DNA from: Pseudomonadota bacterium
GTDB lineage: Bacteria > Pseudomonadota > Gammaproteobacteria > Burkholderiales > Gallionellaceae
Assembly: GCA_021781695.1 (NCBI GenBank)
Contig: JAJXWG010000052.1
Span: forward strand, 1 to 9,158
Direction: 5' to 3'
Length of the DNA stretch: 9,158 nucleotides
A program made the position numbers and the translations under genes. The number at the start of each line of letters is the position of its first letter. The stretch's first letter is position 1. Of the stretch, positions 1 to 6,038 are shown piece after piece. The notes below the pieces were generated by a model that had not been told where the DNA came from, searched no databases, and was given only the letters and a program-made list of their open reading frames with translations.

Positions 1-1
1 G

Positions 2-232
2 GATAATTTTCATTATGCGGAACATATCGCAGGTTTTGATTTGCGTGCGATGACGGACAGGCGGAAAGAAAGCCTGGAGAGGCAATTGGATATCATTGCG
101 GGGGAGGAGGCCGGATTGATGCAAGGTGATGTCTATCTTGCAGGTCCCGAAGCTGCAAGGGTGATTGCTGAACGGTTTTTTCTGAAGCTGGGTTTGCCAA
201 GGACGCGTGTTGCGAGTAGTTTAATCACTTAA
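2..232 (+). CDS. C-terminal fragment of a probable FAD/NAD(P)-binding (ferredoxin reductase-like) oxidoreductase
   Basis: The frame is open from the left edge of the window, so the start lies outside; 76 residues are visible before TAA at 230-232. Near the end there is a GDVYLAGP segment, followed about 15 residues later by LGLPRTRV. This resembles the last strand and helix of ferredoxin-NADP reductase-type NAD-binding domains, where a (V/I)Y-x-(C/A)GP loop is followed by a helix and a 'G-x-P' turn. The usual Cys of the CGP motif is Ala here. The assignment rests on this short tail and is tentative. A TTG at 41 and an ATG at 50 lie in frame, but the upstream codons are also open and protein-like, so a short separate gene is unlikely. 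The stop codon abuts the next gene, so the two are probably co-transcribed. Confidence 0.5.
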   Translation, partial: DNFHYAEHIAGFDLRAMTDRRKESLERQLDIIAGEEAGLMQGDVYLAGPEAARVIAERFFLKLGLPRTRVASSLIT

Positions 233-234
233 AT

Positions 235-239
235 GGAGG
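235..239 (+). promoter_or_regulatory. Ribosome binding site deciding the start of the CDGSH gene
   Basis: GGAGG lies 5 nt before the ATG at 245. The earlier in-frame ATG at 233 touches this motif and has no Shine-Dalgarno sequence of its own. The start at 245 also gives the N-terminus MDKPV, close to what is usual for small bacterial CDGSH proteins. Confidence 0.6.
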
Positions 240-244
240 AATGG

Positions 245-487
245 ATGGATAAGCCTGTGTGTGCCCAGCGCGCGCCTTATGCGCTGGAGTTGGAAGCCGG
301 TGATTACTGGTGGTGTTCTTGCGGAAAATCAAAATCTCAGCCATTCTGTGACGGGTCTCACAAAGGCAGTCAGTTCGTTCCGGAAAAATTCACGCTGGCT
401 GAAAAAGCCAAGGTGTGGCTGTGCGGTTGCAAGGCAACAGCAAAAAAACCGTATTGTGATGGGTCGCATAACAAGATCAAGGACTAG
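245..487 (+). CDS. Tandem CDGSH iron-sulfur protein (CISD3/mitoNEET-like)
   Basis: A small soluble protein of 80 residues with two CDGSH motifs, each fitting C-x-C-x2-(S/T)-x3-P-x-C-D-G-S-H: CSCGKSKSQPFCDGSH and CGCKATAKKPYCDGSH. In this family each motif binds one [2Fe-2S] cluster through three Cys and one His, all present in both copies. Two motifs in one short chain is the arrangement of the CISD3-like class, which occurs in bacteria as monomers. Known members act in Fe-S or electron transfer and redox sensing, but the bacterial role is poorly defined. There is no signal peptide or membrane segment, so it is cytoplasmic. ATG 245 is preferred over ATG 233 because of the Shine-Dalgarno at 235-239. 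The gene begins directly after the stop of the oxidoreductase-like fragment, which suggests one transcript. Confidence 0.93.
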   Translation: MDKPVCAQRAPYALELEAGDYWWCSCGKSKSQPFCDGSHKGSQFVPEKFTLAEKAKVWLCGCKATAKKPYCDGSHNKIKD

Positions 488-608
488 TCTGATATCCGTC
501 ATGGATTTGTTTTTTGGGTCTGTTGTGCTGTTCAGTATTGAGGGGGCAGGGCAGAAGTGGGTATTGGGTTGTAGAAAATTTTGAAATTCAACAATACGTA
601 AGGGGGAG

Positions 609-1508
609 ATGATGAGTATTAAGAATTTGTTGGTATCTGCATGTCTGATGTTGGTTGCGGCGGGAGCGCAGGCTGGGGACGATTTGCTCAAACCTTTTGT
701 ATTGGCCTCAAAAGGCCAGGGCACGGTTGCCGAAAAATCTGCCGAGGCAAAGTCTGCATTGGTTAAGGGCGGGTTCACGGTAGTCGGCCAATATTCTCCT
801 TATCCGAATGCCGAGATCATCATCGTCACCAACAACGAACTGAAGAAAAATGCGGCGGCGTCCGACAACGGCGGCTATGGCGCAATACAGCGTGTCGCAA
901 TCACCGGAGTGGACAAGGAAATCCAGGTCAGCTACACCAATCCAGTGTACATGGCGAACATGTACCGGATGAAGGGTGATCTTAGCAATGTGGCGGCCGA
1001 GCTTTCCAAGGCATTGGGCAAGGAAGAGGATTTTGGTTCGGCCAGAGGCATGACGGCAAGGAAGGCACGCAATTACCATTACATGATAGGCATGGAATAT
1101 TTCAACGAGCCCAGCCTCCTTGCGACATACGGCAGTTATGCGGAGGCAGTTCAGTCGGTTGACAGCAAGCTTAGTGCAGGCAAGGGCGGTGTATCCAAGG
1201 TCTACCGCGTCGATATCCCGGGCAAGGAAGAAACGGTATTTGGTGTGTCGATGAAAGGAACGGGCGCGAACAAGTTCATGGACGATCAGTACGTCATGAA
1301 CGAGATCGACTTCCAGCCCATTAAGTCGACCGCATACTTGCCTTATGAAGTACTGGTGTCGGGCAACAAGGTGTATGCGCTTTATGCGCGTTTCCGCATC
1401 GCGATGGACTTTCCCGACCTGCACATGATGGGCAAGAACAGCTTCATGAACATCATGAAGACGCCAGAAGCCATACGTCTGGCATTGCAAAACGCGGTAC
1501 AAAAATAG
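609..1508 (+). CDS. Secreted (periplasmic) protein of unknown function
   Basis: The protein has 299 residues and a clear Sec signal peptide: a Lys at residue 5, a hydrophobic core over about 7-19, and an A-Q-A site giving cleavage after residue 22. The mature chain has no further membrane segment and no Cys, so it is probably free in the periplasm. The first third reads as an alternating alpha/beta fold (GGFTVVGQY, then AEIIIVTNNEL, then a strand with YTNPVYMANMYRM). The last part (about 230-299) carries LPYEVLVSGNKVYALYARFRIAMDFPDL. This distantly recalls DUF302-like proteins, but I cannot confirm it and give no function. AGGGGGAG at 601-608 precedes two in-frame ATGs (609 and 612); 612 has slightly better spacing. 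The gene stands 22 nt before the ankyrin gene and likely shares its transcript. Confidence 0.85.
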   Translation: MMSIKNLLVSACLMLVAAGAQAGDDLLKPFVLASKGQGTVAEKSAEAKSALVKGGFTVVGQYSPYPNAEIIIVTNNELKKNAAASDNGGYGAIQRVAITGVDKEIQVSYTNPVYMANMYRMKGDLSNVAAELSKALGKEEDFGSARGMTARKARNYHYMIGMEYFNEPSLLATYGSYAEAVQSVDSKLSAGKGGVSKVYRVDIPGKEETVFGVSMKGTGANKFMDDQYVMNEIDFQPIKSTAYLPYEVLVSGNKVYALYARFRIAMDFPDLHMMGKNSFMNIMKTPEAIRLALQNAVQK

Positions 1509-1530
1509 TCTAACGGGCCAGAAAGGAATC

Positions 1531-2106
1531 ATGATGCGCGAACAATCGGTTGAATTCGTCAAGGCGGGTGATGTCGCTGAAGTCTTGCGGCTGTTGCAGT
1601 CCGGGGCGGATGTGAATGCTCGCGACGAAGAAGGCGCTACGCTGTTGATGCTGGCGGCGTATGCGGGCAATCTTGCGATGGTGAAATCGCTCATCGAGGC
1701 CGGTGCCGATGTGAATGCCAAAGACGAGCGCGGCTGGTCTGCGATCAGCCGCGCCGTGTATAACGCGGAGCAGAAGCGCGGATTTGCCGATGTGGTTCAA
1801 GCGCTGATTGATTCCGGGGCGAATATCGAGGCTGCGATCAGCTATGGTGTGCGCCCCCTGATGCTGGCGGCAGGTTATGGCGAGACTGCGGTCGTCGAAA
1901 CGTTGCTTAAAGCCGGCGCCGACGTGCTTGCAAAGAATGAAGGCGGTTACACTGCGCTGATGATGGTCAAGCAGAAGCATTATGTGGATGTGGTGAATCT
2001 GTTGCATGAGGCTGAGCAGATTTCCGGGCTGGGCGAGGGCAGCTGCAGCAGTAAGAATGCACCGAATTCCAATGTCATCACTTTTCTGAAACGACCCGGC
2101 GCGTAG
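1531..2106 (+). CDS. Ankyrin-repeat protein, cytoplasmic
   Basis: The protein has 191 residues and is built almost entirely of ankyrin repeats. The recurring signature is G-x-T/P-x-L-M-x-A-A, then helices, then (A/S)GA(D/N)V-x-A. Approximate units are an N-terminal cap (5-34), 35-67, 68-104 (with a short EQKRG insertion), 106-138 and a final unit of about 139-165. A tail of about 25 residues follows, containing one Cys. There is no signal peptide or membrane segment. Ankyrin proteins bind partner proteins; the partner cannot be read from the sequence, though the secreted-protein gene 22 nt upstream is the obvious genetic neighbour. The start is ATG 1531 or ATG 1534; GAAAGGA at 1521-1527 lies 3 or 6 nt away, which slightly favours 1534. 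Confidence 0.92.
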   Translation: MMREQSVEFVKAGDVAEVLRLLQSGADVNARDEEGATLLMLAAYAGNLAMVKSLIEAGADVNAKDERGWSAISRAVYNAEQKRGFADVVQALIDSGANIEAAISYGVRPLMLAAGYGETAVVETLLKAGADVLAKNEGGYTALMMVKQKHYVDVVNLLHEAEQISGLGEGSCSSKNAPNSNVITFLKRPGA

Positions 2107-2135
2107 GCTTAGCGCATTACAACCAATCGACTGCC

Positions 2136-2363
2136 ATGCCCTATTTTATTTATCGCATCACAGAGCAACCTGTCCGGCTCCTGAAAAATCTGGAACAGCA
2201 TGAAACCTATCGCGAGGCATCCGCAAGGGTCAAGCAGTTGCGCGCAGAGCAGGACGCCGGTTCAGCCGCAATCATCAAGATGATCCATGCGGAAACGGAG
2301 CTCAAGGCAGAAGACCTGCTCAATGAAGTGCGCGAAAGACCGCCTGAGCTGGGTGATGATTGA
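2136..2363 (+). CDS. Small conserved-looking hypothetical protein (75 aa)
   Basis: A charged, soluble protein of 75 residues. A short N-terminal strand (MPYFIYRI) leads into a long helix rich in Glu, Arg and Lys (about 15-40, with YREASARVKQLRAEQ). A strand and helix follow (AAIIKMIHAETELKAEDLLNEV), and the chain ends in PPELGDD. It has no Cys, signal peptide or membrane segment. It resembles small uncharacterised proteins I have seen in proteobacteria with an N-terminal MPYFxYRI and a C-terminal PP-x-L-G-D-D; that is recollection and was not searched. No good Shine-Dalgarno precedes the ATG, so translation may depend on coupling to the ankyrin gene that ends 29 nt upstream. Its stop lies 5 nt before the next ATG, so the two genes are probably translated together. 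Confidence 0.75.
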   Translation: MPYFIYRITEQPVRLLKNLEQHETYREASARVKQLRAEQDAGSAAIIKMIHAETELKAEDLLNEVRERPPELGDD

Positions 2364-2368
2364 CTGAC

Positions 2369-2797
2369 ATGGATGAGACCGCTTTCCGTCAGCGGTTGGC
2401 CGAATTGCACGAACGTGCCTGTCCGTTTGCCAAATCCATATTGACGCGATGTGCAGGCTGTTCGAAGTCCTTCAAACATAACATTGCAGAGCGCGAGATT
2501 GTCGTGTGTGGGAGTGATGGGGCGCATGCACGCTGCATCGCGCTCAGAGATTTGCTGCGGCACAATTTCACTTTTGCATTGGGCAAGCTGAATATCGACG
2601 GGCCCTTGCCGCATGCGCAGGAAATGCGCATGCAATGCGGCGGCATGAAAGGGTTGCAGTTCCTGATCGATGAGCATGATGAAGTGAGCGATATCCACGA
2701 GCTGTTAAATAGCGCGCAACAGAAATTTGGCGATCTAACGGATTTTCCTTATTCGCAGATAATTCGCCTGGCAAACATGAGTTACAAGGGCCGATGA
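2369..2797 (+). CDS. Cysteine-rich hypothetical protein, possibly metal or Fe-S binding
   Basis: The protein has 142 residues from ATG 2369; an in-frame TTG at 2360 would add three residues and overlap the previous stop. I do not recognise the family. Its most striking feature is six Cys: C18, C28, C31, C47, C56 and C90, spaced C-x9-C-x2-C-x15-C-x8-C-x33-C. The first five sit in a compact region together with H37 and H53. Such spacing would allow a zinc site or a [4Fe-4S] cluster, but this is inference. The rest is mixed helix (HELLNSAQQKFGDL near the C-terminus), with no signal peptide or transmembrane segment. It follows the 75-residue gene by 5 nt and ends 114 nt before the Fe-S carrier gene mrp, which fits but does not prove a role near Fe-S metabolism. 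Confidence 0.78.
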   Translation: MDETAFRQRLAELHERACPFAKSILTRCAGCSKSFKHNIAEREIVVCGSDGAHARCIALRDLLRHNFTFALGKLNIDGPLPHAQEMRMQCGGMKGLQFLIDEHDEVSDIHELLNSAQQKFGDLTDFPYSQIIRLANMSYKGR

Positions 2798-2839
2798 ACT
2801 GCATGACGGACTGTGCAGCAGGCGGATTTCGCGGAAAAA

Positions 2840-2864
2840 ATACCCGACAAATAAAGTCGAGATA
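2840..2864 (+). promoter_or_regulatory. Candidate IscR type-1-like operator in front of mrp
   Basis: The half-sites ATACCCGAC (2840-2848) and GTCGAG (2856-2861) flank the 7-base A/T spacer AAATAAA. The known IscR type-1 consensus has GAC, seven mostly A/T bases, then GTC, with ATA-S-Y-Y on the left flank; by eye about 20 of 25 positions agree. The right-flank TAT is poor. The site overlaps the proposed -35 element, a position expected for repression. No IscR gene is in the window, so this is a prediction. Confidence 0.5.
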
Positions 2865-2873
2865 ATTTATAAT
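2844..2873 (+). promoter_or_regulatory. Sigma70-like promoter of mrp
   Basis: A perfect -10 element TATAAT lies at 2868-2873. With an 18-bp spacer the -35 is CCGACA (2844-2849), matching four of six consensus bases. Transcription would start near 2880, leaving a leader of about 32 nt before ATG 2912. The -35 lies within the left half of the IscR-like palindrome. Confidence 0.6.
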
Positions 2874-2911
2874 ACCAGTCTGAAGATTTTTATCTGATTC
2901 CGGGAGCCAGT

Positions 2912-4003
2912 ATGAGTTTGAATGAAACTGAAGTGCAAAATGCGTTGAAGACCTTGATCGATCCGAATACCAGAAAGGATTTTGTCAGCGGAAAGTCCGT
3001 GAAGAACATCAAGGTTTCGGGCAGCGATGTATCGCTGGAGATCCTGTTGGGTTATCCCGCCAAAAGCGTATGGAATGAAATCAAGGAGATGATCGAAGCG
3101 CATCTCAAGTCGAGCTTGCCCGGCGTGGGCAAGGTGAGCGTCAATGTGTCGAGCAAAGTCGTGCCGCATGCGGTGCAGCGCGGCGTGAAGCTGGTCGAAG
3201 GAGTGAAAAACATCATCGCAGTGGCCAGCGGCAAGGGCGGTGTGGGCAAGAGCACGACGGCAGTGAATCTGGCTCTGGCGCTGGCAGCAGAGGGTGCGCG
3301 CGTCGGCGTGCTGGATGCCGATATATACGGGCCTTCTCAACCCACGATGCTGGGCATCTCGGGTCAGCCTGAATCGGATGACGGCAAGAGCCTGCTGCCC
3401 ATGATGAGCCATGGCCTGCAGGCGATGTCCATCGGCTTTCTGGTCGATGCAGACCAGCCGATGATCTGGCGCGGTCCCATGGTCACGCAGGCGCTGGATC
3501 AACTGCTCCATCAGACCAAATGGGACAACCTGGATTACCTGGTGGTGGATCTGCCGCCTGGCACCGGGGATATCCAGTTGTCTCTGGCGCAGAATGTGCC
3601 GGTGACAGGCGCTGTGATCGTGACCACGCCACAGGACATCGCGCTCCTGGATGCGCGCAAGGGACTCAAGATGTTCGAGAAGGTCGGCATCAAGATCGTC
3701 GGCATCGTCGAAAACATGAGCACGCATATCTGCAGCAAGTGTGGTCATGAAGAGCATATATTCGGTGCAGGCGGAGGCGAGAAGATGTGTGCCGACTACG
3801 ACACGGAATTTCTGGGTGGCTTGCCGCTGGACATCCGCATCCGCGAGCAGGCGGATTCTGGAACGCCCACCGTGGTCGCTGATCCTGACGGCAATATCGC
3901 CAGGGTCTATAAACAGATTGCGCGCCGTATCGCGGTCAAAGTTGCCGACATGGCTCAGGATCATAGCGCGGTGTTCCCCAAGATCGTCGTGCAGAGCACC
4001 TGA
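2912..4003 (+). CDS. mrp: Iron-sulfur cluster carrier protein, Mrp/ApbC (NBP35 family P-loop ATPase)
   Basis: The protein has 363 residues, the usual length for Mrp/ApbC. It binds and hydrolyses ATP and carries a [4Fe-4S] cluster to apo-proteins in the cytoplasm. Residues of about 1-85 form the MIP18/DUF59-type N-terminal domain. The deviant Walker A motif GKGGVGKS is at 107-114, followed by VGVLDADIYGPSQPTMLG and the VVDLPPGTGD segment typical of this family. The cluster-binding C-x-x-C (C274, C277) sits in STHICSKCG; a further Cys is at 293. CGGGAG at about 2900-2905 serves as Shine-Dalgarno for ATG 2912. The gene is a single unit between its own promoter and a strong terminator. An IscR-like site suggests control by Fe-S status. 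Confidence 0.96.
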   Translation: MSLNETEVQNALKTLIDPNTRKDFVSGKSVKNIKVSGSDVSLEILLGYPAKSVWNEIKEMIEAHLKSSLPGVGKVSVNVSSKVVPHAVQRGVKLVEGVKNIIAVASGKGGVGKSTTAVNLALALAAEGARVGVLDADIYGPSQPTMLGISGQPESDDGKSLLPMMSHGLQAMSIGFLVDADQPMIWRGPMVTQALDQLLHQTKWDNLDYLVVDLPPGTGDIQLSLAQNVPVTGAVIVTTPQDIALLDARKGLKMFEKVGIKIVGIVENMSTHICSKCGHEEHIFGAGGGEKMCADYDTEFLGGLPLDIRIREQADSGTPTVVADPDGNIARVYKQIARRIAVKVADMAQDHSAVFPKIVVQST

Positions 4004-4012
4004 TTTTTGTAA

Positions 4013-4053
4013 AAACCCGCCGGCTTTCATGGGACTTGAAAGCCGGCGGGTTT
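4013..4053 (+). terminator. Rho-independent terminator after mrp
   Basis: A 17-bp perfect stem, AAACCCGCCGGCTTTCA (4013-4029) paired with 4037-4053, closes a 7-nt loop. It begins 9 nt after the mrp stop codon. The trailing T-run on the + strand is short (TTTCG), whereas the - strand has a longer T-rich exit (TTTTTACAAAAA). It may therefore act in both directions. It separates mrp from petABC. Confidence 0.85.
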
Positions 4054-4182
4054 CGTAAAGACAAAAAAACCACTCCCCCGAACAGGTTATAGACAGCCTG
4101 TCATTGTGCTACCTGCGAGCTAGTTCGTTTTCGTGCATTTTCTGCATTTCATAACACTCATGATGAATCCACATAAAATTTG

Positions 4183-4212
4183 TTGTGAAGCCTTGCTGTG
4201 TCAGCGTAAGAT
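4183..4212 (+). promoter_or_regulatory. Possible petABC promoter
   Basis: TTGTGA (4183-4188) and TAAGAT (4207-4212) are separated by 18 bp and resemble sigma70 -35 and -10 boxes. This would start transcription near 4219, about 35 nt before the petA ATG. The match is moderate, and other regulators or start sites are possible. Confidence 0.35.
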
Positions 4213-4240
4213 ACCCGCCATGTTCGATAAGTATTAATAC

Positions 4241-4246
4241 AGGAGG
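4241..4246 (+). promoter_or_regulatory. Strong ribosome binding site deciding the petA start
   Basis: AGGAGG, part of AGGAGGAG, lies 7 nt before the ATG at 4254. This sets the petA start there instead of the upstream in-frame ATG at 4185. Confidence 0.85.
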
Positions 4247-4253
4247 AGTCAAG

Positions 4254-4763
4254 ATGGAAGATGACGTAAAAGGCGAAGGAAACCGTCGAAATTTTTTGAT
4301 CAAGTTGACTTCAGTGGTGGGGGGAGCCGGGGTTGCGGCAGCCTGTGTTCCTTTTGTCGCAAGCATGAACCCGACTTCAGATGTGCTGGCCAAGGCCGAG
4401 ACCGAAGTCGACCTTTCTAATATTCCGCCTGGCGGAGTGCATACGGTCGCCTGGGAGGGACAGCCGGTATTTGTTCTGCATCGCACGCCTGAGGATATCG
4501 CGGCAGCGCAGGCTTCCAACGGCGTGATCGATCCCGAGCCGGATGCCAAACGGGTCATCAAGCCTGAATGGCTGGTTGTGATCGGTGTCTGCACGCATAT
4601 GGGCTGTGTGCCCACCAAGGAAGGGCCGGGCTGGACCTGCCATTGCCATGGCAGTCAGTATGATGACAGCGGCCGCGTGGTGCGTGGTCCGGCACCCAAG
4701 AATCTTGCAGTGCCGCCCTATCACTTTGAGACAGCAAACAAGATCATTATCGGCAAAGCCTAG
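4254..4763 (+). CDS. petA: Ubiquinol-cytochrome c reductase iron-sulfur (Rieske) subunit
   Basis: The protein has 169 residues and is the Rieske [2Fe-2S] subunit of cytochrome bc1, taking electrons from quinol at the Qo site and passing them to cytochrome c1. Near the N-terminus, NRRNFL (10-15) followed by a hydrophobic stretch (about 16-38) forms a Tat-type signal-anchor, as is usual for this subunit. Cluster motif 1 is CTHMGC (113-118) and motif 2 is CHCHGS (129-134). By family homology the ligands are C113, H115, C129 and H132, with a C118-C131 disulfide. S134 and Y136, which tune the potential through hydrogen bonds, are present. The residue between C129 and C131 is His where Pro is usual. 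The chain is short because the loop between the motifs is compact (VPTKEGPGWT). It is first in petABC, and the petB Shine-Dalgarno overlaps its stop codon. Confidence 0.96.
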   Translation: MEDDVKGEGNRRNFLIKLTSVVGGAGVAAACVPFVASMNPTSDVLAKAETEVDLSNIPPGGVHTVAWEGQPVFVLHRTPEDIAAAQASNGVIDPEPDAKRVIKPEWLVVIGVCTHMGCVPTKEGPGWTCHCHGSQYDDSGRVVRGPAPKNLAVPPYHFETANKIIIGKA

Positions 4764-4772
4764 GAGAATATC

Positions 4773-6038
4773 ATGTCCGGACCCATCATCAATTGGATAG
4801 ACAAACGCTTTCCCCTGACCAGCTTCGTCAAGCACGAATTGACGGATTATCCCACCCCGCGCAACCTCAGTTACTGGTGGAACTTCGGTTTTCTGGCTGG
4901 CATCGTGCTGGTGCTGCAGGTTGCTACCGGCATTTTTCTGGCGATGCATTACAAGGCCGACTCAACGCTTGCATTCGATTCCATCCAGCACATCATGCGC
5001 GAAGTGAATTACGGCTGGCTGCTGCGTTACATGCATGCCACCGGCGCATCGGCGTTTTTCTTTGTGATCTTTGTGCACATGGCGCGCACGCTTTACTACG
5101 GTTCATTCCGTGCCCCGCGCGAATTGCTGTGGTGGACTGGGCAAGGGTTGCTGCTGATGCTGATGGCAACAGCGTTCATGGGTTATCTGCTGCCGTGGGG
5201 GCAGATGTCATTCTGGGGGGCTACGGTCATCACCAATCTGTTCAAGGTCACACCGTTCATCGGTGAGAATGTCGTGATTTGGTTGCGTGGGGATTATTCG
5301 GTAGGCGACGATACGCTGACGCGTTTCTTCTCGCTGCATTATCTGTTCCCGTTTCTGATCATTGGCGCTGTGATAGTTCATCTTGTCGCGCTGCATACCG
5401 TCAAGAGCAGCAACCCGAGCGGTATTGATCTCAAGGACAAGGACAACATTCCCTTTCATCCTTATTTCACAGCCAAGGATCTGTATGGACTGGGCATCTT
5501 TCTGATCGTCTACAGCGTGTTTGTGTTTTTCATGCCCAACAGCCTGATCGAACCGGCCAACAATATTCCGGCCAACCCCATGGTGACGCCAAGCCACATT
5601 GTTCCCGAATGGTACTTCCTGCCTTTTTACGCGATCCTGCGTTCGGTGCCCAACATGTTTGGCGGCGTGGTGGCGATGGCTTTGTCGGTGATGATGTTTG
5701 CCTTCATGCCCTTTCTCGACCGCTCGCGCATTCCCGGTGGGGCACGTTACCGCCCTATCTATAGAATTCAGTTCTATCTGTTTTTGCTGGATATGCTGGT
5801 TTTGGGATATGTCGGCTATAAGCCCCCGACCAATCCGAGCATTGTCGTCGTCGGACAAGTGGCCACTCTTTGCTATTTTGCCTCGTTCTTTGTCGTGCCG
5901 TTTGTCTCGAAAATTGAGGAGCGCTGGCTGATCAAACGCGGCTTGCCTGCAGGAATCATGGAATTGATGGAGCGTGAGAAACGCGATCTGGAAAATCGTA
6001 CACAAGAACATCGTCGTCGCAAGGGAGACCTGGTATGA
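4773..6038 (+). CDS. petB: Cytochrome b subunit of the cytochrome bc1 complex
   Basis: The protein has 421 residues and is the membrane core of ubiquinol-cytochrome c reductase, holding hemes bL and bH and both quinone sites. Heme ligands appear as two His pairs each 14 apart: H88 and H102 in the second helix, H189 and H203 in the fourth. The 14-residue spacing in the second pair is that of true cytochrome b, not b6. The Qo signature PEWY is at 278-281, in PEWYFLPFYAILRSVP. Eight or so hydrophobic helices are visible, so N- and C-terminal domains are fused as in bc1 complexes. The chain ends in a strongly charged tail (about 395-421) rich in Arg, Lys and Glu. AGGAGA at 4762-4767 precedes ATG 4773. 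The stop overlaps the petC start by 4 nt (ATGA), implying translational coupling. Confidence 0.97.
   Translation: MSGPIINWIDKRFPLTSFVKHELTDYPTPRNLSYWWNFGFLAGIVLVLQVATGIFLAMHYKADSTLAFDSIQHIMREVNYGWLLRYMHATGASAFFFVIFVHMARTLYYGSFRAPRELLWWTGQGLLLMLMATAFMGYLLPWGQMSFWGATVITNLFKVTPFIGENVVIWLRGDYSVGDDTLTRFFSLHYLFPFLIIGAVIVHLVALHTVKSSNPSGIDLKDKDNIPFHPYFTAKDLYGLGIFLIVYSVFVFFMPNSLIEPANNIPANPMVTPSHIVPEWYFLPFYAILRSVPNMFGGVVAMALSVMMFAFMPFLDRSRIPGGARYRPIYRIQFYLFLLDMLVLGYVGYKPPTNPSIVVVGQVATLCYFASFFVVPFVSKIEERWLIKRGLPAGIMELMEREKRDLENRTQEHRRRKGDLV

Larger units (their letters stand above)
4054..4253. other. Intergenic region before petABC
   Basis: About 200 bases without a supported gene. It is AT-rich around 4130-4190. 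A short imperfect hairpin (ACAGG at 4082-4086 and CCTGT at 4097-4101) is present. The reading frame of petA is open back to an ATG at 4185, but that segment lacks a Shine-Dalgarno and does not look like a leader peptide. The region should hold the petABC promoter. Confidence 0.6.

Noticed and set aside
482..516. Possible terminator after the CDGSH gene (short palindromes followed by T6)
   Set aside because: The GACTAGTC palindrome has no loop, and the ATCC/GGAT stem is only 4 bp, too weak to call.
708..1721. Long - strand open frame spanning the secreted-protein and ankyrin genes
   Set aside because: It covers two + strand genes with good signals (signal peptide, ankyrin repeats, ribosome binding sites) and itself has no recognisable features.
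2802..2822. Hairpin CTGCA...TGCAG before the mrp promoter
   Set aside because: It has only 5 bp with a long loop and no T-run, so it is not supported as a terminator.
2867..4030. Long - strand open frame (387 codons) opposite mrp
   Set aside because: It is antisense to a gene with unmistakable Mrp motifs. Its translation is rich in His, Arg and Gln and shows no domain, as expected for a shadow frame.
4185..4253. N-terminal extension of petA from ATG 4185
   Set aside because: There is no ribosome binding site there, and ATG 4254 has AGGAGG at ideal spacing and places the Tat-type RR motif near the N-terminus as usual.
5208..6011. - strand open frame opposite petB
   Set aside because: The + strand is certain cytochrome b. 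The antisense product is polar, low in structure and His/Gln-rich, typical of a shadow of hydrophobic codons.
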